Assembly: GCF_047511655.1 (NCBI RefSeq)
Contig: NC_133398.1
Location: 38,383,638 to 38,447,637 of the forward strand
From: Castor canadensis
Taxonomy: Eukaryota > Chordata > Mammalia > Rodentia > Castoridae
Direction: 5' to 3'
DNA: 64,000 bases
Numbering within the stretch: position 1 is the stretch's first letter; every line of letters starts with the position of its first letter. Positions 20,838 to 40,864 of this stretch are shown in pieces. Made by a program: the position numbers and the translations under genes. The notes beneath the pieces are model-generated. The model was given only the letters and a program-made list of their open reading frames with translations. It was not told the origin of the DNA and did not search any database.

Positions 20838-23492
20838 ATTATGATTTCTGCTGTGCCCAGCCTCTGGGAGCTCCTTCTTGGAGTAATGTGAAGGCTGAGC
20901 CACAGGAAGGAACATGCAGCTGTAGATGGGAGACAGGGCTTGGGAACATTCCCCTCAGCTTATTGTCGTTACCTTCTGCAGAAAAGTGCATGGGAAGGGC
21001 ATGAAGGACCAGAGGACACTGGATCCTCCCATTAATCAAGTGCTCTCAGAACCCACGTCACAGCTTGTGCTTGGTTGGGATCATGGGCATCCTTTAATGG
21101 CTGGGGGTTAAGCTTGTTGGCCTTTGTTCACCATGGATACAGAAAGGCCAATCCAGTGCTCCACAAACTGGAATGTGAGTGGACTTCTTCATTATTGGTT
21201 CAGATAAGACCTGGCTCCTTCTTGATGCTCTGTGTCATGGGGGCATGAGGCCCAGAAGGAAGCAGCTTTTCCTTAATGTTGGTTGGTCTAGTGGAAATTC
21301 TGTAATCTGTTCATTTTCTTTTCCTTTCAAGGTTGCCAAAAATAGTGGCACCAGGAAAGCAAAAGCAGGGAAAATGCTCACTCTCACCCTACTCCAGGGC
21401 TGAGCTGTCAGGATAGGTGTGATGTACTGAAATGCCCACTCAAGGAGATCTCTCTTGTCTGGGCTGTATCTAGGGGCCCAGAGAGATATTCTGGGCAAAT
21501 TCAAAATAAGTGGCAAAGACAAAGTACCAATTTTATTCCATCGTAAATAGTGGATTCAAAAGGGACTATGGTTATAGGCACTGCCAGGATATCCTGAAAT
21601 TCTGGCATCAAGGCTGTTCTGCCTTTTAGTGCCAAGTGCAGAAGAACAGTCATGCACCACATGACATTTCAATCAACAATGGATCTAATATATGATGGTG
21701 GCCCCATAAGATTATAGTCTAGTAACATCATAGCTGTCTAACTCTGTAATAGGTACATGCTATGATGTTTGCACTATGAAGAAATTGCCTAATGACACAG
21801 CTCAGCATGTACCCCTATTGTTAAGCAACACATGATTGTGTATCTACTTCTACTCTGTTAGCTTGAAGAGGACATGCTTGTGGGAACTCTAGGGCCTGCT
21901 GAAAGTTCTCAGTGCTGTCTATAGGTTTATTCTTAGCTCTGGGGTGGTCATAGCTGACCCTGGTCCTGCTAGACAGCTTCTGCTGAGCCTCTCTCTTGAC
22001 TTTAGGGCTTCTTGGCACCACTCCTACTGAGGCTGTGATGCCTGCAGTGGTTGAAGTTGTGCTTTGAGCTAAGAGGCATGGGCACAACTCTGGGGCTCAC
22101 TCCTCTGTGAGGTGCCCTCTTCCCAGGCCATTTGATTCTGTGCTTTCTATACTAAATGATAGGAATGGGGGAACTCCAAGTTCCCCCAGGAATGACATCC
22201 TATAGGGAGCACCAGGGCCAGAAAGGCAGGTATCTGCCCTGCCAGCCCATTGCTTGGGCTGAGGGTAGAAAGAGGCAATGTATTCATGGCTTCTGCTGCA
22301 GCTGTCCTCAAAGGAAGAGCACTTAAGAGTTGGATCAGTACTTAGGAATCTGCTCCATCCCTGGGATACCATAGGGGACCCTGCTCATATGTTCTGCTGG
22401 GGAAGGCTGGCTTCAGGAGAGGAAGCTAAGGAGCAGACCTGAAGAGATTATGTGGCCACAGCCACTCCTTAAGTGACCCTCTGTCCCATCAGGCCCCTTT
22501 ATTTACATCTGAGCATGGAAAATAAGACTGCTGGGTCAAAAAACAGGCTTAGGACATGTGGTCTTAAGAGGAACATATATGTAACTCAAGCCTTGGTTGG
22601 AAGTTGGGGTGAGTGGTGCTTGCAAAAAGCACTGATTTCAACTTTTGGCAACCAAGAGTAAAAGACTGAAGCATTTTCTTAAACCCTTATTAGAGCCAGA
22701 TACTGATTTTTGTACTTCGCAGAATTTCAGACCGTCACAGTGGTGGAAGGGAATGGGCCTCATTTGATTGTTGTAAGTGTATTTCTATACATACTACAGA
22801 AGGGCTCTAGAAATTAGAACACTGCAAAGGGAGATTGGGGTGGGGCTTCTGCCAACTCTGAACTGGAGAGCAATGGGCCCTTCCTTTGGCAAGGACCATA
22901 GATTCTTATGGAGAAGAGACCAGATGTCCTTCTTTGCTTTTCTGCTTCCCAGATCAGTTGTGGATTGGGAACCTCCATTCTTTGCTGGGAGTAGTATCCC
23001 CTGGGCCCTCTGCAGCATCCTACCAAGAAAATTTGCTGCCCTGGAATAGAGATAGAGGTGCTCTCAAATGGTCCTGCCCCCACTGTGGAAGAGTATGGGG
23101 CCTGCTCTGCAGGTCTGGGGACACAGCCAGCCTGATCTGGCCTGTGGTCTCCCACCACTCACCCACAGAGAGCTAGGAGTAGCAGCTCCAGAGCAGCAGG
23201 CTTCAATCTTCGAAGGGTCAAGAAGCAAGAAGATGGACTTCCCGTCCTTGGGACTGATGGAGGCAGGAGAAAAAAGCTATTCAGCTGTCAAAGCCCAGGG
23301 TTTGTATCTACTTAAAATGTCCTGTCTGTGACATCCAGCAGCCCATAGCCACTGACATAGTGAATCATTAGGAAAGTGAACAAGAGCTCTTGTATTTAAC
23401 ATGCTCTAATCTTCTCAGTGTAAAACCCCAGGCCTGGCTGCTTCAAATGCAGTCCTTAGACTCAAGAGTTGTTGTATGCTTTCTTCTTTTCC

Positions 23493-23580
23493 TTTTTGTT
23501 TTTTGGTACTGGGGTTTGAACCCAGGGCCTCTTGCTTGCAGGTAGACGCTCTACCACTTGAGCCATTCTGCCAGCCCTTT
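23493..23580 (-). repeat. ID-like SINE in PHF24 3'UTR
   Basis: Antisense relative to the window and therefore sense relative to PHF24 transcription. Shows GGTACTGGGGTTTGAACCC and CTCTACCACTTGAGCC. Confidence 0.9.
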
Positions 23581-25418
23581 TCGTTCTCTTTTTATTTTTG
23601 ACTAAAATCAATAATGGCCCCTCCTACTGTTCAGTACTGGGAGTATGGCTGAGGAGTATTCTGAAAGAACTATGGGTTTCAAAATGTTCAGAGCCAACAT
23701 TTGTTTCCTACATGCTTCATTTCAGTCCTAAATATTCCATCTCCAGTAGTTCTCACCCTGTGTCTAGAACAGGCTGTTCTTACAGGAGGCTATCCAGGGT
23801 CCCTGGTTGCAGCTCCCCACTTTCCTCTGAGTATCTCAACTGTGTTAGGCTCCTTCTTCTGTAAGCACCCAATTTAGTAGAAGTGCCTTGAGCAATATGT
23901 TAGCTTCTGCATGTCTGAGCTCAATTCCGTCTTGAATAACTCTTGGTAGTCAGATCAGGCTATACTTAAGTCATTTGGTTAGACACAGAAAGCTAGAACC
24001 TAAACCCCAGGGCAAAGGCTGACTCGTACCACACACTGACTTGAGAACTTTATGAGAACTGGGGAAGGGAGCTGTAGCTTGCAGACCAAGGTTGGTGTAC
24101 TTGTGGCACACTTAGGTTGCTCCCAAAGTCCTCCCAGGCCAGGCCCAGGCTCCAGCATGGACAGGAAGCATATGTAGTGAGCAGCAGACAGAAGCACCAA
24201 CTGAAGCTACAGCTCAGTGATGAGGAGAGGGGAGAATTTCTTCTTCTGTGAGGCTTTACTGGACTTCTGTGTGAGACAGATGAGATAAAAATCTTCTTTA
24301 TCTATCATTGTCAGGACAGCTGAATAGAATCTCTGCTTAAGGCATCTGCAGAGCTGCTCTCTCTTGGACTATGGAAGAAACGGAATCTGTTCTTCACACA
24401 CCTTTCTAGGTCTATAGTTAAGTTGAGCTGGAATAATGGAAAAGCTTGAGTCCTCTCCTCTCATCTTCCATGAGGACCTTGCCTTCTTCATTGATCTCTG
24501 TGGTAGCTGACTTGAGTGAATCACTCAAGAGAACAAAGAGGACTGTGACTCCTGCCAGTTTATTTGTTCCATTCAGATCCCTTGGGCTTTGAGCCATAAA
24601 CTATCAGTTGAAAAATAGGAGCCAGGAAAGCTCACCTTGATTTTTGACTGTTCTGCTAGAGACTTTTGGACTTGGATGACTTGGCTGAGATGTTGGACTC
24701 TGGGAGAGACTGCCTCTCCCTTTTCCCGTTAGGATTCCACAATAGTTGCCTTTTCTGCCATGAGGAATTAGAAGTTAAATATGTGTTAAACTGCAGTGGT
24801 GGTTTTTAACTGTCGTCCCACCCCAACACACCAGAGGAACATACATACATTGACTAGCAACAGTGGCTCATGACAGAAGGGGTTTTCAATGTGGCAGAGG
24901 GGACTCTCTGCATCTCCAGGAGGGAACATGATCTGAGATGCCCCCTGATTAAGAATCACTTGGCCAGAGTCTTATCTATTGGAAATCAGAACTGGCCTAT
25001 AGAAGGGGTGAGTAGAGACACCTTCATCAATATCAGGGGTTTTACAAAGGGATGTTGGTCCTTTTCAGCTAAAAAAGAACCAGGTTTTTGAAGTCATGGA
25101 CAGCTAGGCATGTATGTGAATGTGTGTGCACACACATGTATGCGTGTGGTGGCAGGTCCAGTCTGTGATGTGAGGGCAGGGGGTGATCCAGGAGCAGATG
25201 CTGCCATAGCTCTCAGGGCTTCTCCCTGTGGCAATGCATTTACTGCCTCTATTGTGAGGGGAATGGTGACTTCAATGCCATAAAACTTAATGACAAATTA
25301 AGATTCTGGCAGTGCCCCATTCCCATGAGTCTCGGTGCCAGCAGTTGGTGGAGGAAAGAGAGAAAGGAAAGGGGGGAGAAGATGCCACCATCTCTGAACT
25401 GTGCTTCTCTGCTCCATG

Positions 25419-32195
<6,777 letters not shown>

Positions 32196-32204
32196 AATGA
32201 GCTT

Positions 32205-32390
32205 GGGCTGCAGAAACAGGTCAGTGGTGGAGTGCTTGCCTAGCATGGGTGGGCCCCTGGATCTCTAAAGAGAAAGGGGAAGGGGGGAAGGGAGGAAGGG
32301 AGTGAGAGAGAGAGAGAGAAAGAGAGAAAGGAAGGAAGGAAGGAAGGAAAGAAGAAAGAAAGAATATATGAATATGGGAAGAGAAGAAGA
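32205..32390 (+). repeat. ID-like SINE with (GAAA/GGAA)n tail
   Basis: Sense ID-like unit (GTCAGTGGTGGAGTGCTTGCCTAGC) followed by a long expanded purine tail of GGAA, GAAA and GAGA repeats. Confidence 0.75.
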
Positions 32391-32680
32391 AAGGGAGAGA
32401 GGTTAGGGAAAGTCAGTGTAACAATGCAAAGCACTCTACACATATGAAATGGTATCCCTGTTTTCTTTCCTGTCCTAAAGTCAATTTGATCCAAGAGTCA
32501 TGGGTCTTTGTTACTTTGAGATAGTTGGAGACTTCAGAGCTTAGGTTTCTCCTCTACTCCACAACAAAACTCAAAGCAAGTCTGCAGCAATACATTTCAG
32601 GTCTTCTGATTGAAAGAAGCCACTTCCAACAAATATTGTACATAGTTCATCGAGGGATAATCTTCATTTTTATTCTTATT

Positions 32681-32890
32681 TTTTGGCAGCACTGGGGTTT
32701 AAATTTGGCCTCATGCTTGCTAGGCAGGTGCTTACTGTCTGAGCCACTCTGCCAGCCCTGTTTTGTATTGGGTATTTTCAAGATAGCATCTCATGAACTA
32801 TTTGCCCAAACCCTGCTTTGAACCATGAACCTCCTGATCTCTGCCTCTGCATAGCTAGGATTACAGGCATGAGCCACCAGTGCCTGGCTG
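32681..32890 (-). repeat. Composite ID + B1-like SINE
   Basis: Antisense ID-like unit (GGCAGCACTGGGGTTTAAA...CTGAGCCACTCTGCCAGCC) joined to an antisense B1-like unit (CTCTGCATAGCTAGGATTACAGGC). Confidence 0.9.
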
Positions 32891-33116
32891 ATAATCCTCA
32901 TTTTTAAGCCAGAGTGAATGAACTATTTTTAGAAGACTCCTGAATCAGGGATTCAGGAAACTCTGCATGTAGTTAAGGCCACAAATACTTCTCTGTTCTC
33001 CCTAATCAGTATCTATGCTTCTTTGTGGGTCTTTCCTTCTATCACATACAACTGGCCTATTACAATTCTGTGGCACTTTTCACCCTTAAGACTTCACTAA
33101 TGTCACTCCTACATTT

Positions 33117-33303
33117 TCAGCTTTTTCTTTTTTCCATTTTTTAACTTAGGATATATTCATTGTATGGGGGGATTCATTGTGACAATTTCAAATAGGCTTA
33201 TATTGTACATTGGTTAAATCACCCCCACCGTCTCCCTCAACCGCTTCTCCACCCCATTTAAATCTATTGCAAGGTTTCTTTGTTTTTATTTTGTATCAGC
33301 TTT
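33117..33303 (-). mobile_element. LINE-1 3' end fragment
   Basis: Antisense L1 3'-terminal sequence with a T-rich left end, similar to the ends at 26353 and 51940. An 8 bp TCAGCTTT at both flanks is a possible target-site duplication. Confidence 0.55.
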
Positions 33304-33779
33304 AATTTTCTGATTTTAACCTTTTACAGGTTAAAAAGGACTATTATTCCTGTCCCTCTCTATAGGACCATAATGTAGCATTGGAAAGTGAGGACATGAC
33401 ATGGCACGTTACAAAGCTGGTCTGCTATATCCTACCCTGAGGAGCCTTAGTGGAAGTCAGCTGTGGACTTTTTTTTTTTTTTTTGGTTTATGGAAATACA
33501 TTTTATTATTTTTTTCTTTATTCGTGGCCCAAACAATGTACGTACATATAAATAAATGAATAAAGCTGTGGCTTCTTGTTCTAAGTGAGCAGAGTCTGTT
33601 TTAGTCTTGCCCTCAATCCATCCTAATCATGGCTTATTGAACAGTACTATGTGCAGGGCACTAACTGCTCCTCACAGGAAACAGAAAACAGGAGATGAGG
33701 GTCTCACTACTCAAGCTATTTAATATTAGAAACCAAGCAAAATACTGGGAGCTCCTAAAGGAGGCTGAGACCACACTAT

Positions 33780-34140
33780 GGAGGGTGGTCACAGTGGACA
33801 GTGAGGGGTAGGTAGGAAGTCACCTTCAGTTTGTTTATGGGAAATGGTGGCAGTGGGTAAGAGGAGAGGTAGAAATAGTTAGCAGTCTAATATAATAGTC
33901 TGGGCAAGAGGTAGAGATTAAAATGCAATGATGACAGCAGGAATAATACTGAGGGTATTTGTTACTGTGGAAATAGAATTAGGGAATTTTAGGACAATTA
34001 ACTGGATGGACAAAGGGAGAGACAGTAGTTTTACACTGACTAGAAGAATAGCAGTGTCAGTTATAGAAAGTGGACAATAAGATAATGAGATTGGATTTTG
34101 TATATGTTGAATTAAAGATATCCTTGGGGGCAATCAGGTG
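33780..34140 (+). repeat. Ancient interspersed repeat, second copy
   Basis: Related to 28490-28600 by GTCTAATATAATAGTCTGGGC, AGAGGTAGAGATTAA and GGATTTTGTATATGTTGAA segments. Strongly diverged. Confidence 0.35.
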
Positions 34141-34790
34141 CCATCCTATTTCTGCTTTAAATTTTTGAGTGACTTCCTATAGCTCCCAAATCTGTCCTTT
34201 TACCTGTGAGGGCCTGTGAGGCCCTACACAGTCTGGCCTTTTTCTTCTTCTTCTTCTTTTTTTTTTTTTTTTTTTGTGGTACTGGGGTTTGAACTCAGGG
34301 CCTACACCTTGAGCCACTCTACCAGCCCTTTTTTGATGGATTTTTTTCAAGATAGGGTCTTGTGAACTACTTGCCTGGGCTGGCTTTGAACTTCCATCCT
34401 CCTGATCTCTGCCTCCTGAGTAGCTAGGATTACAGGCAGGAGCCATCAGTACTGGCCTTCCTTCTTTTCTCTGTGTTCCAACCTTCTAGCTTGTGTCAGT
34501 CTAGTTTGGGGACCTTTGAACATTCCTTCATCCATGAGTGCCTATTCATCAGTTGAGCTTGGGGAAGTCACTGCTGACTCCAGTCCAGGCTAGAGTGCTT
34601 ATGGTACCATGCTATTTTGCTCTGGAGCACTCACCTTCACCATAATGTATTTAACAGGCTGATTATCTGATCAATATCAGCATCCTCTATTTAATTGTTT
34701 TTACTCTGCAAAGTACCTATCCCTAGTGCCTAGTAAGGTATCTGGATCAGAATAGATGCTTAATAATCATTTTCCAATGAACTAATTAAT
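34141..34790 (+). repeat. L2 LINE remnant split by a SINE
   Basis: L2 3'-end features (CTCACCTTCACCATAATGT, CCTAGTGCCTAGTAAGG, GATGCTTAATAATCATTTTCC) on either side of the SINE at 34256-34458. Confidence 0.6.
34256..34458 (-). repeat. Composite ID + B1-like SINE
   Basis: T-run, GTGGTACTGGGGTTTGAACTC, then a B1-like unit with CTGCCTCCTGAGTAGCTAGG. Well preserved, and inserted in L2. Confidence 0.92.
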
Positions 34791-35821
34791 TAATTGTGGA
34801 GAAGTCTTTTAAAAATAAAACATTAACATACATCATATCTGATGACAGCCACATACTCTTTTCAGAAGCATGGCTTGTAGGCACTACAGTGGTGCAAATT
34901 TCCACCCTGCCATCTATTGTTACTGAGGACACCCACATTCTTGAATTTATAAACTGATAAGAGGAAAGACTTACCTCTTTCACTTTTAAAATTTGTTTAC
35001 AAAATTAAAGTATGTTAACTAAGGAATATTTACTTTGAATAAGTAAGAGACTTACGGGGCAAAGATTTTTGAGCAGATTCAGGAAATCATGCCTCAGTGG
35101 GCAATTAATAATACATTCTGATTTTTAAAAACCCTTTTTTCCTTAATTGGGAACAAATATTGGACAACATGGGAAAAGTGAAATTTAAGAACGAGGAAAG
35201 ACTGAATAACATGAAAAACATTGAGGCAGAAGTATAGTTATTGGTATAGAAAGATGTTTAAAATATGTGAATAAAAAACAAGCTACAAAATGTTATGATC
35301 AATTTTTTTGAAGAAGACATAAGTATTTTGAATCCTTTTGTTATTCAGTATTTTCTAATTTTCCAACATTTCACACTGATTATATATTAAAAAAAAAATC
35401 CCAGAGTAAACAATATGGTTACTTCTTTTAGTTTGGAGCCTGCTGTTCTGTGACCCAGAATATGCTGCTTTATTGCTTTGGGCTCAAAGTCTATCTGTTA
35501 AAGTCTGTGTGTGGAGCATATAGGCCTCAGTATTTAGAATGTGACCTAATGAGGATATCCAGCCAGAGCTGGGTGGGGAGTGAATGTTGAAGCTTTTGCT
35601 GAGGCTCTGGACTGGGCCTTTAGTCCTCAGACACCACCCAGGTGCCTCAAGGGTAAAGGCTATGCTCTATGGTTAGGCAGGAAGGCTAGTCCCCAAGGCA
35701 CACCAAGAGGGAAAAAGCAAAACTGACACATAACCTCATTGTACATTTTCATTATGAGCAATGTTTTCCAAAATCACTAGGTTTTCCTCAGAAACCTTAA
35801 GCATTCTGTTTTTCTATTTTT

Positions 35822-36265
35822 TAAAGGCAGTACTAGAATTTGAAATCAGGGCCTTGTGATCACTAGGTAAGGTACTCTACCACTTGAGCCAGACCTCCAG
35901 CCCTTTTTGCTTTAGTTTTTTTTTTTTTTTTTTTTTTTTGATGAAACTGGAGCTTGAACTCCGGGCTTTGTATTTGCAAAGCAGGTGCTCTGCTGCTTGA
36001 GCCACACCTCCAGTCTATTTTGCACTGTTGTTTTTGGGGCCAGAGTCTCGAGAACTATTTGCCTGAGTTGGCCTTGAACCACAATCCTCCAGATCTCAGA
36101 GTTCCAAGTAGCTAGGATTACAGATGTGAGCCACTGAGACTGGCTGCTTTAATTATTTTTCAAATAGGTTAAAATAGTTATTTTTTGCCTGGGGCTGTCT
36201 TGGACTATGATCCTCCTACTTACGCAACCCATGTGGCTGGGATTACAGGTGTTACCATGAGTGGC
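35822..36265 (-). repeat. Nested ID and B1-like SINEs
   Basis: An antisense ID-like unit (35822-35905), a T-run, a second ID-like unit with its B1-like partner (35918-36152), and a third B1-like fragment to 36265. Confidence 0.85.
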
Positions 36266-36764
36266 TATTTTTCAAATTTTTTTACTGTGGCCAAGAATAA
36301 GAAATATATTTGATGTGATGAGCCCCTATATACATATGTTTATAGACCTGTAACTGGACCCAAAGTTTTGGGGAAAATCCTACTTTTACTACATGTGATG
36401 CTTGTTCCCTGACATTTTCTGTCCTGTTTCATTAAACAACCCTGATAATGACTCTCTAAAGTAACTTTATGAGCTAATAAATTTGAATCTAAAATTTGAA
36501 AAATTCACCCTTAGGATCATTTAAATTTTTTAAATTTAAGAACTATATTTTTTCTTTTGATTTAAAGATGGTTATCTATAAAGACAAGGGTATAAGGAAT
36601 ACTTTGGCCTTGACGGATACCATGCAAGATGAACAGTTCACTCAGACTTATCTTAAGAATTTGTGTGGTTGGAAGATCTAGCAGAGATGGACTGCTACTA
36701 AAGAAAGCCTTCAAATAAAGAAAACCTACTCTGTGATGAGACATGAGAAAGATTTGACTGGCCA

Positions 36765-36960
36765 TTGCTATCTCTGAAGAGAGAGGAAGGGGCCATAAGC
36801 CTAGGAATATAGATGGATTCTAGAAGCTGGAAAAGGGGAGTAAACAGATTCACCCCCACAACACCTAGAACGCTATGTGGCTTTATTGATACCTCAATTT
36901 TAGCTCAATGAGACTGTGCTGGACTCCAAGAATTATAAGATAATAAATCTGTGTTAAAAA
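36765..36960 (+). repeat. Old LTR-like fragment
   Basis: Resembles the 3' part of ancient mammalian LTRs (AGAAGCTGGAAAAGG, GACTCCAAGAATTATAAGATAATAAATCTGT). The family is not assigned. Confidence 0.35.
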
Positions 36961-37502
36961 GAAAAAAGGAAGGAAAGGAAAAAGTACTCTATACAAGAGG
37001 CCGATGCTCTGACCTGTGGGCATACATAAAGGATACTAGGACTTTTTTTTAAGTGATAAAAAGAAGGAAATAATCTCAATTGGGATATTACTGAACAATC
37101 TGTGACATAGTCAAGCTACAAAAAGAGGGAAATTGATTTAATTTTTAAGCATAAACACCAGAGCAATGATTCTCAAATGGTGAATTGGCTAGGTCCTTGG
37201 CATATCAACTATAATATATACTTGGAAAATAAGTATTAAAAAGCTATCACTTTTGAGTGTGTGTAACACAGACAACAAAATAGCAGTTTGACAGTACCCT
37301 CTTGGTTTTGGGGGAGATTCAGAACAGACTAGCTCTTCAAATAGATGGGGGCAGCCTCATCTCAGAATTTATATCGTAAATTTAAGGGAACAAGACTTTA
37401 ATGTTTATTAGAAAGAAGGCATGGATTGGAAAAATAGTTCAGAGAGCTTTATTTGGATGTATGGAATTAACATATTAAATTCACCTTTTCAAGAATGATT
37501 CT

Positions 37503-37820
37503 GCAGGGCACAGTGGTTCATGTCTGTAATACCAGCTATTTAGGAGGCAAAAAGGTTCAAGGCCAGCACAGACAAAAAAAAAAAAAAAAGATTAGAGACT
37601 CCATCTCAACTAATAAGCTGGATGTGGTGGTGTAAGTACAATCCCAACTACTGGGAGGCACAGGTAGGAGGATGTGGTCTGAGGCTGGTCTCAGGCAAAA
37701 ATACAAGACTACATCTGAATAACAACAAGCAAAAAGGGACTGGTGTTGTGGCTCAAGTGACAGGCTAAGTGCCTGCCTAACAAGTCCTGAGTTCAAATCC
37801 CAGTACTACAAAAAAAAAGA
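37503..37820 (+). repeat. B1-like pair plus ID-like SINE
   Basis: Two sense B1-like units (37503-37600 and 37610-37730) followed by an ID-like unit ending GTTCAAATCCCAGTACTAC and an A-run. This shows the B1-then-ID order on the sense strand. Confidence 0.85.
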
Positions 37821-40800
37821 TTTACTGGAAGAAAACAGTGTGTATTTGATCCTTACTGGCTTTTCAAATGATGCAATGAGAGGAACTGAACAGAGTTCAG
37901 CCACTTAGGTGAAATCCTCTGTAAGGGAATTGACTCATTAATAGTGTATCAGCAAATGAACCACAGAAACCTCCCACACCCTGCAGTGCTGCTTCCACCC
38001 ATTACTCACTGTAAGGATACCAAGAACGGCTCTTAAGCTAGCTCAGCTGTTAATGATGTCATTGCAATGGTTTGCAGACTTTATCATTAAAGGAATTTCT
38101 GTAAAAACCAAAGCTGACACAGGCTGTTTGAGCACTGTTGTTCCTTTTGCTTGAGATGTTCCAAATTTCTAGAACACTTTATGCCTCCAAGGGCAGAAAA
38201 TGTAGAGCAGATCCATTAAAAGGAAACCATCAAAATCCAAACATGGCCCCAAGTCATTTTTTGTTTGTGGTTTGTCTTACCATCATTTTGAAATGACAAG
38301 GCTTTGATTTGATTGTAAACTGTGAAGACACAACAGAACCTTGAGAGACTAAAACCCTTAATGTTTAATGAAGAGGAATGAACCTGTATACAATAGACAC
38401 CTTGATTAAAAGCGAGTAGGCTGGAATAGCTGAGATGTGCACCTGTGGTGTTTGAGAAATTAACACAATCAGCTCTAATATCTAGAGAAACAAGTGTTAC
38501 TGATTAGTGGTGGGCAAAAACAAATGCCTGGTGAGAAGATCCTGGCCTCTTCTGTGCTGGAATAAGTCCTAGGAAGAAGAGCAAGTAAAAAGGAAATCAA
38601 GTTGCAAAGAGCCCATAAATTTTTCTAATGACTACTTTGTCTGGTGGGTGAGACTGGAGTTTTCTGCCTCCCTAACAAGAATGAAAAAGGGATAGAGAGA
38701 TGTCCCAAGAATGATGTGACTATCAAGAATTTGTGGTATATAGCGAAGAGTTGGGAAAAAAAAAAAAAACCTTGGGGACAGGTGCAGGTGGTGGAAAATG
38801 ACAGCAGGACAAGAAGGTAGAATACCGATATCTAACTATATGAGCTGGAAGAAATGAAAGCATTAAGCAGACTCTTTCAGTAAGAGAAGGCAGTTTAGAA
38901 GTGTTTGTCAGGCAGCAAGACATATGTGGGCAGCTTGGAATGTGTGTGTGCTCAAGACACACCCATTCTCTGCAGAGCACCTGCTTAGAATGCAGTGGGA
39001 TTATTTATAAGGGCAAAGTTGTGGGAGTAAGGAGGAGGTTTTGCTTCACAGCAGGAGCTGGGGGGAGAAATAAGGAAGGCAAAGGCAGTAAGGGAATCTC
39101 TCTTCCCAGGCACTCTCTGTAGCTGTGGAGAGCTAGAGGAGCAACCCACCTAATAGGCAGGGTTTCCTCATGCCGCATGGTAAACATAAAGAACATTTAC
39201 TCACCTTAATATGACTCTTGCTATGAGAATGGCAGTTGTTTGAAAGGCTCAAAAGCAACTAAAAGGGATTTTCTGGAGATTGTGGGGGCGTTCCTAGGCA
39301 GGAGCAAGGCAATGAAAACCTCTAAATAGAGAAAAGGGAAAAACAACCAAAAAGAATAGGTTGAGCAGGTGGAAAAAGGAATTCCAGTTTCTCTCTGAGA
39401 ACAGGAAAAAAAGTGAAGATGGTCCCCACTACCTTCCACAGAATGTGTTTCCTATGAATCTTTGTTGAATGAGTGTTGCAGAGATGACTGAGCAATACAA
39501 AAGGTTTATTTGAGATCATGGTGTCTGTACCCTTTCTCTTCATCAGAGTTAGACAGAGAATTGATCAGACCAAATCTCTGGAACTCAAATCTAGAAACTA
39601 TGCAGTCAGTTTATTACATCACATCCACTCTGCTTCCCCAGAGGTGGAGTTTGATGGTGAGTCAGGGCTCCCAGGAATGAGAATAGCTTTCATACAGTAA
39701 CTATAGGTGATTTCTCTCTAACTACAGAGGAGAGCTATGACATTTGGGAATTGATCCAATTTCCAAAACCACAATAATACGATAAGAGAGACCAACATTA
39801 CCAAATTCAACAGTCCCCTGCACTTATGGCTGTGTCCTATGGACTGCAGCCTGGCTCGCAGGAGGGTAGCTGCCCCATGGGCGTAAGTAGGTATCTTGAA
39901 GATGCATCACTTCTGCCCTGTTTGAGAAATGTAGCATGAGTAGAATCTGCACATACGAGTGAAAACCTTCAGGGTGGTTAGCAGTTGGCTTCTGGAAGCG
40001 TATGTCTGAGCGATTGCCTAAGAGCCTTAGGGAAAGCCACATACTTAAAACAGAAGGTGCCAGCCACAAGAGTATGGACAACCAGCAGAACCAGGGTCTG
40101 TAAAAAATGCAGACGCACAGCACAGACCCAGCGCTCACAGTGCACACCAGCATCAACCCCAAGACTTTAAACAAAAACCATCAAAAAAAAGAGTTCCCTT
40201 ACCCTCTGCTGATCTTTGAGGAAATCCAAGCCCCAAGTGGTCCGGTTGTTCTCCACTGACTGACTGCTGCTTTAGGAATCCAGGGTCTCACTACAGTGCT
40301 CCTGGAGCCTGTTCTCACTCATTCTGTCACCTGGCAGTAGCTTACAGGCTATTTTTAGCTTCTATGTATGCAGACCCTGCAGGAGTCTACCTAGTATCTC
40401 CCTATCTCCCTCCATTCACCTCTGCTTATCCAGGAAGACAGAGTCACCCTAACTGCAGAGGGCTTTTCTGGGGTTTCCAAGGAGCAGACGGGCTAAAAGA
40501 TTGAGTAAAACTGTCTTCCTGGCCTCAGCTCAAGACTACGAGGCATGAGGGAGGTCCTGCAGCTGTTTCATAGCACTGAAAGCTCACAAAGCTCTTATAT
40601 ACAGGAGAACAAAATCATGGCATGATCTTTTGCCTCTGGGGGACTGGGCTGAGTCTTCATGAAAAGCTACAGTGCTGACTTCCCACAGAAGCAGAGTGAC
40701 AGTTAAGGAGCATCACGCCATCAGTGATTGGCTGGTGTGACTGCACTTAGCAAGCTGAGCTTTTCAGCAAGATGAAGAGGCACTCCCTGTTTTCTGCTCC

Positions 40801-40864
40801 CAGGTCCCCAAAGCACAGGTTCAGCCTCATTTATGCAGTTATTATACTTTAATTGTCACCATTT

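Larger units (their letters stand above)
20815..25418 (-). other. PHF24: PHF24 probable long 3'UTR
   Basis: From the stop codon down to an AATAAA on the minus strand (TTTATT at 20832-20837). At 4.6 kb it would be a long 3'UTR, which is common for brain transcripts. It is mostly unique sequence with one minus-strand SINE (23493-23580). Other candidate signals (21532-21537, 22498-22504) could give shorter forms, so the end is inferred. Confidence 0.5.

Noticed and set aside
39824-40174. 116-codon minus-strand open frame with hydrophobic N-terminus
   Set aside because: The first codon is TTG. The first ATG is seven codons in, it lies in an intron, and there is no family match. Frames of this length are expected by chance in 64 kb.
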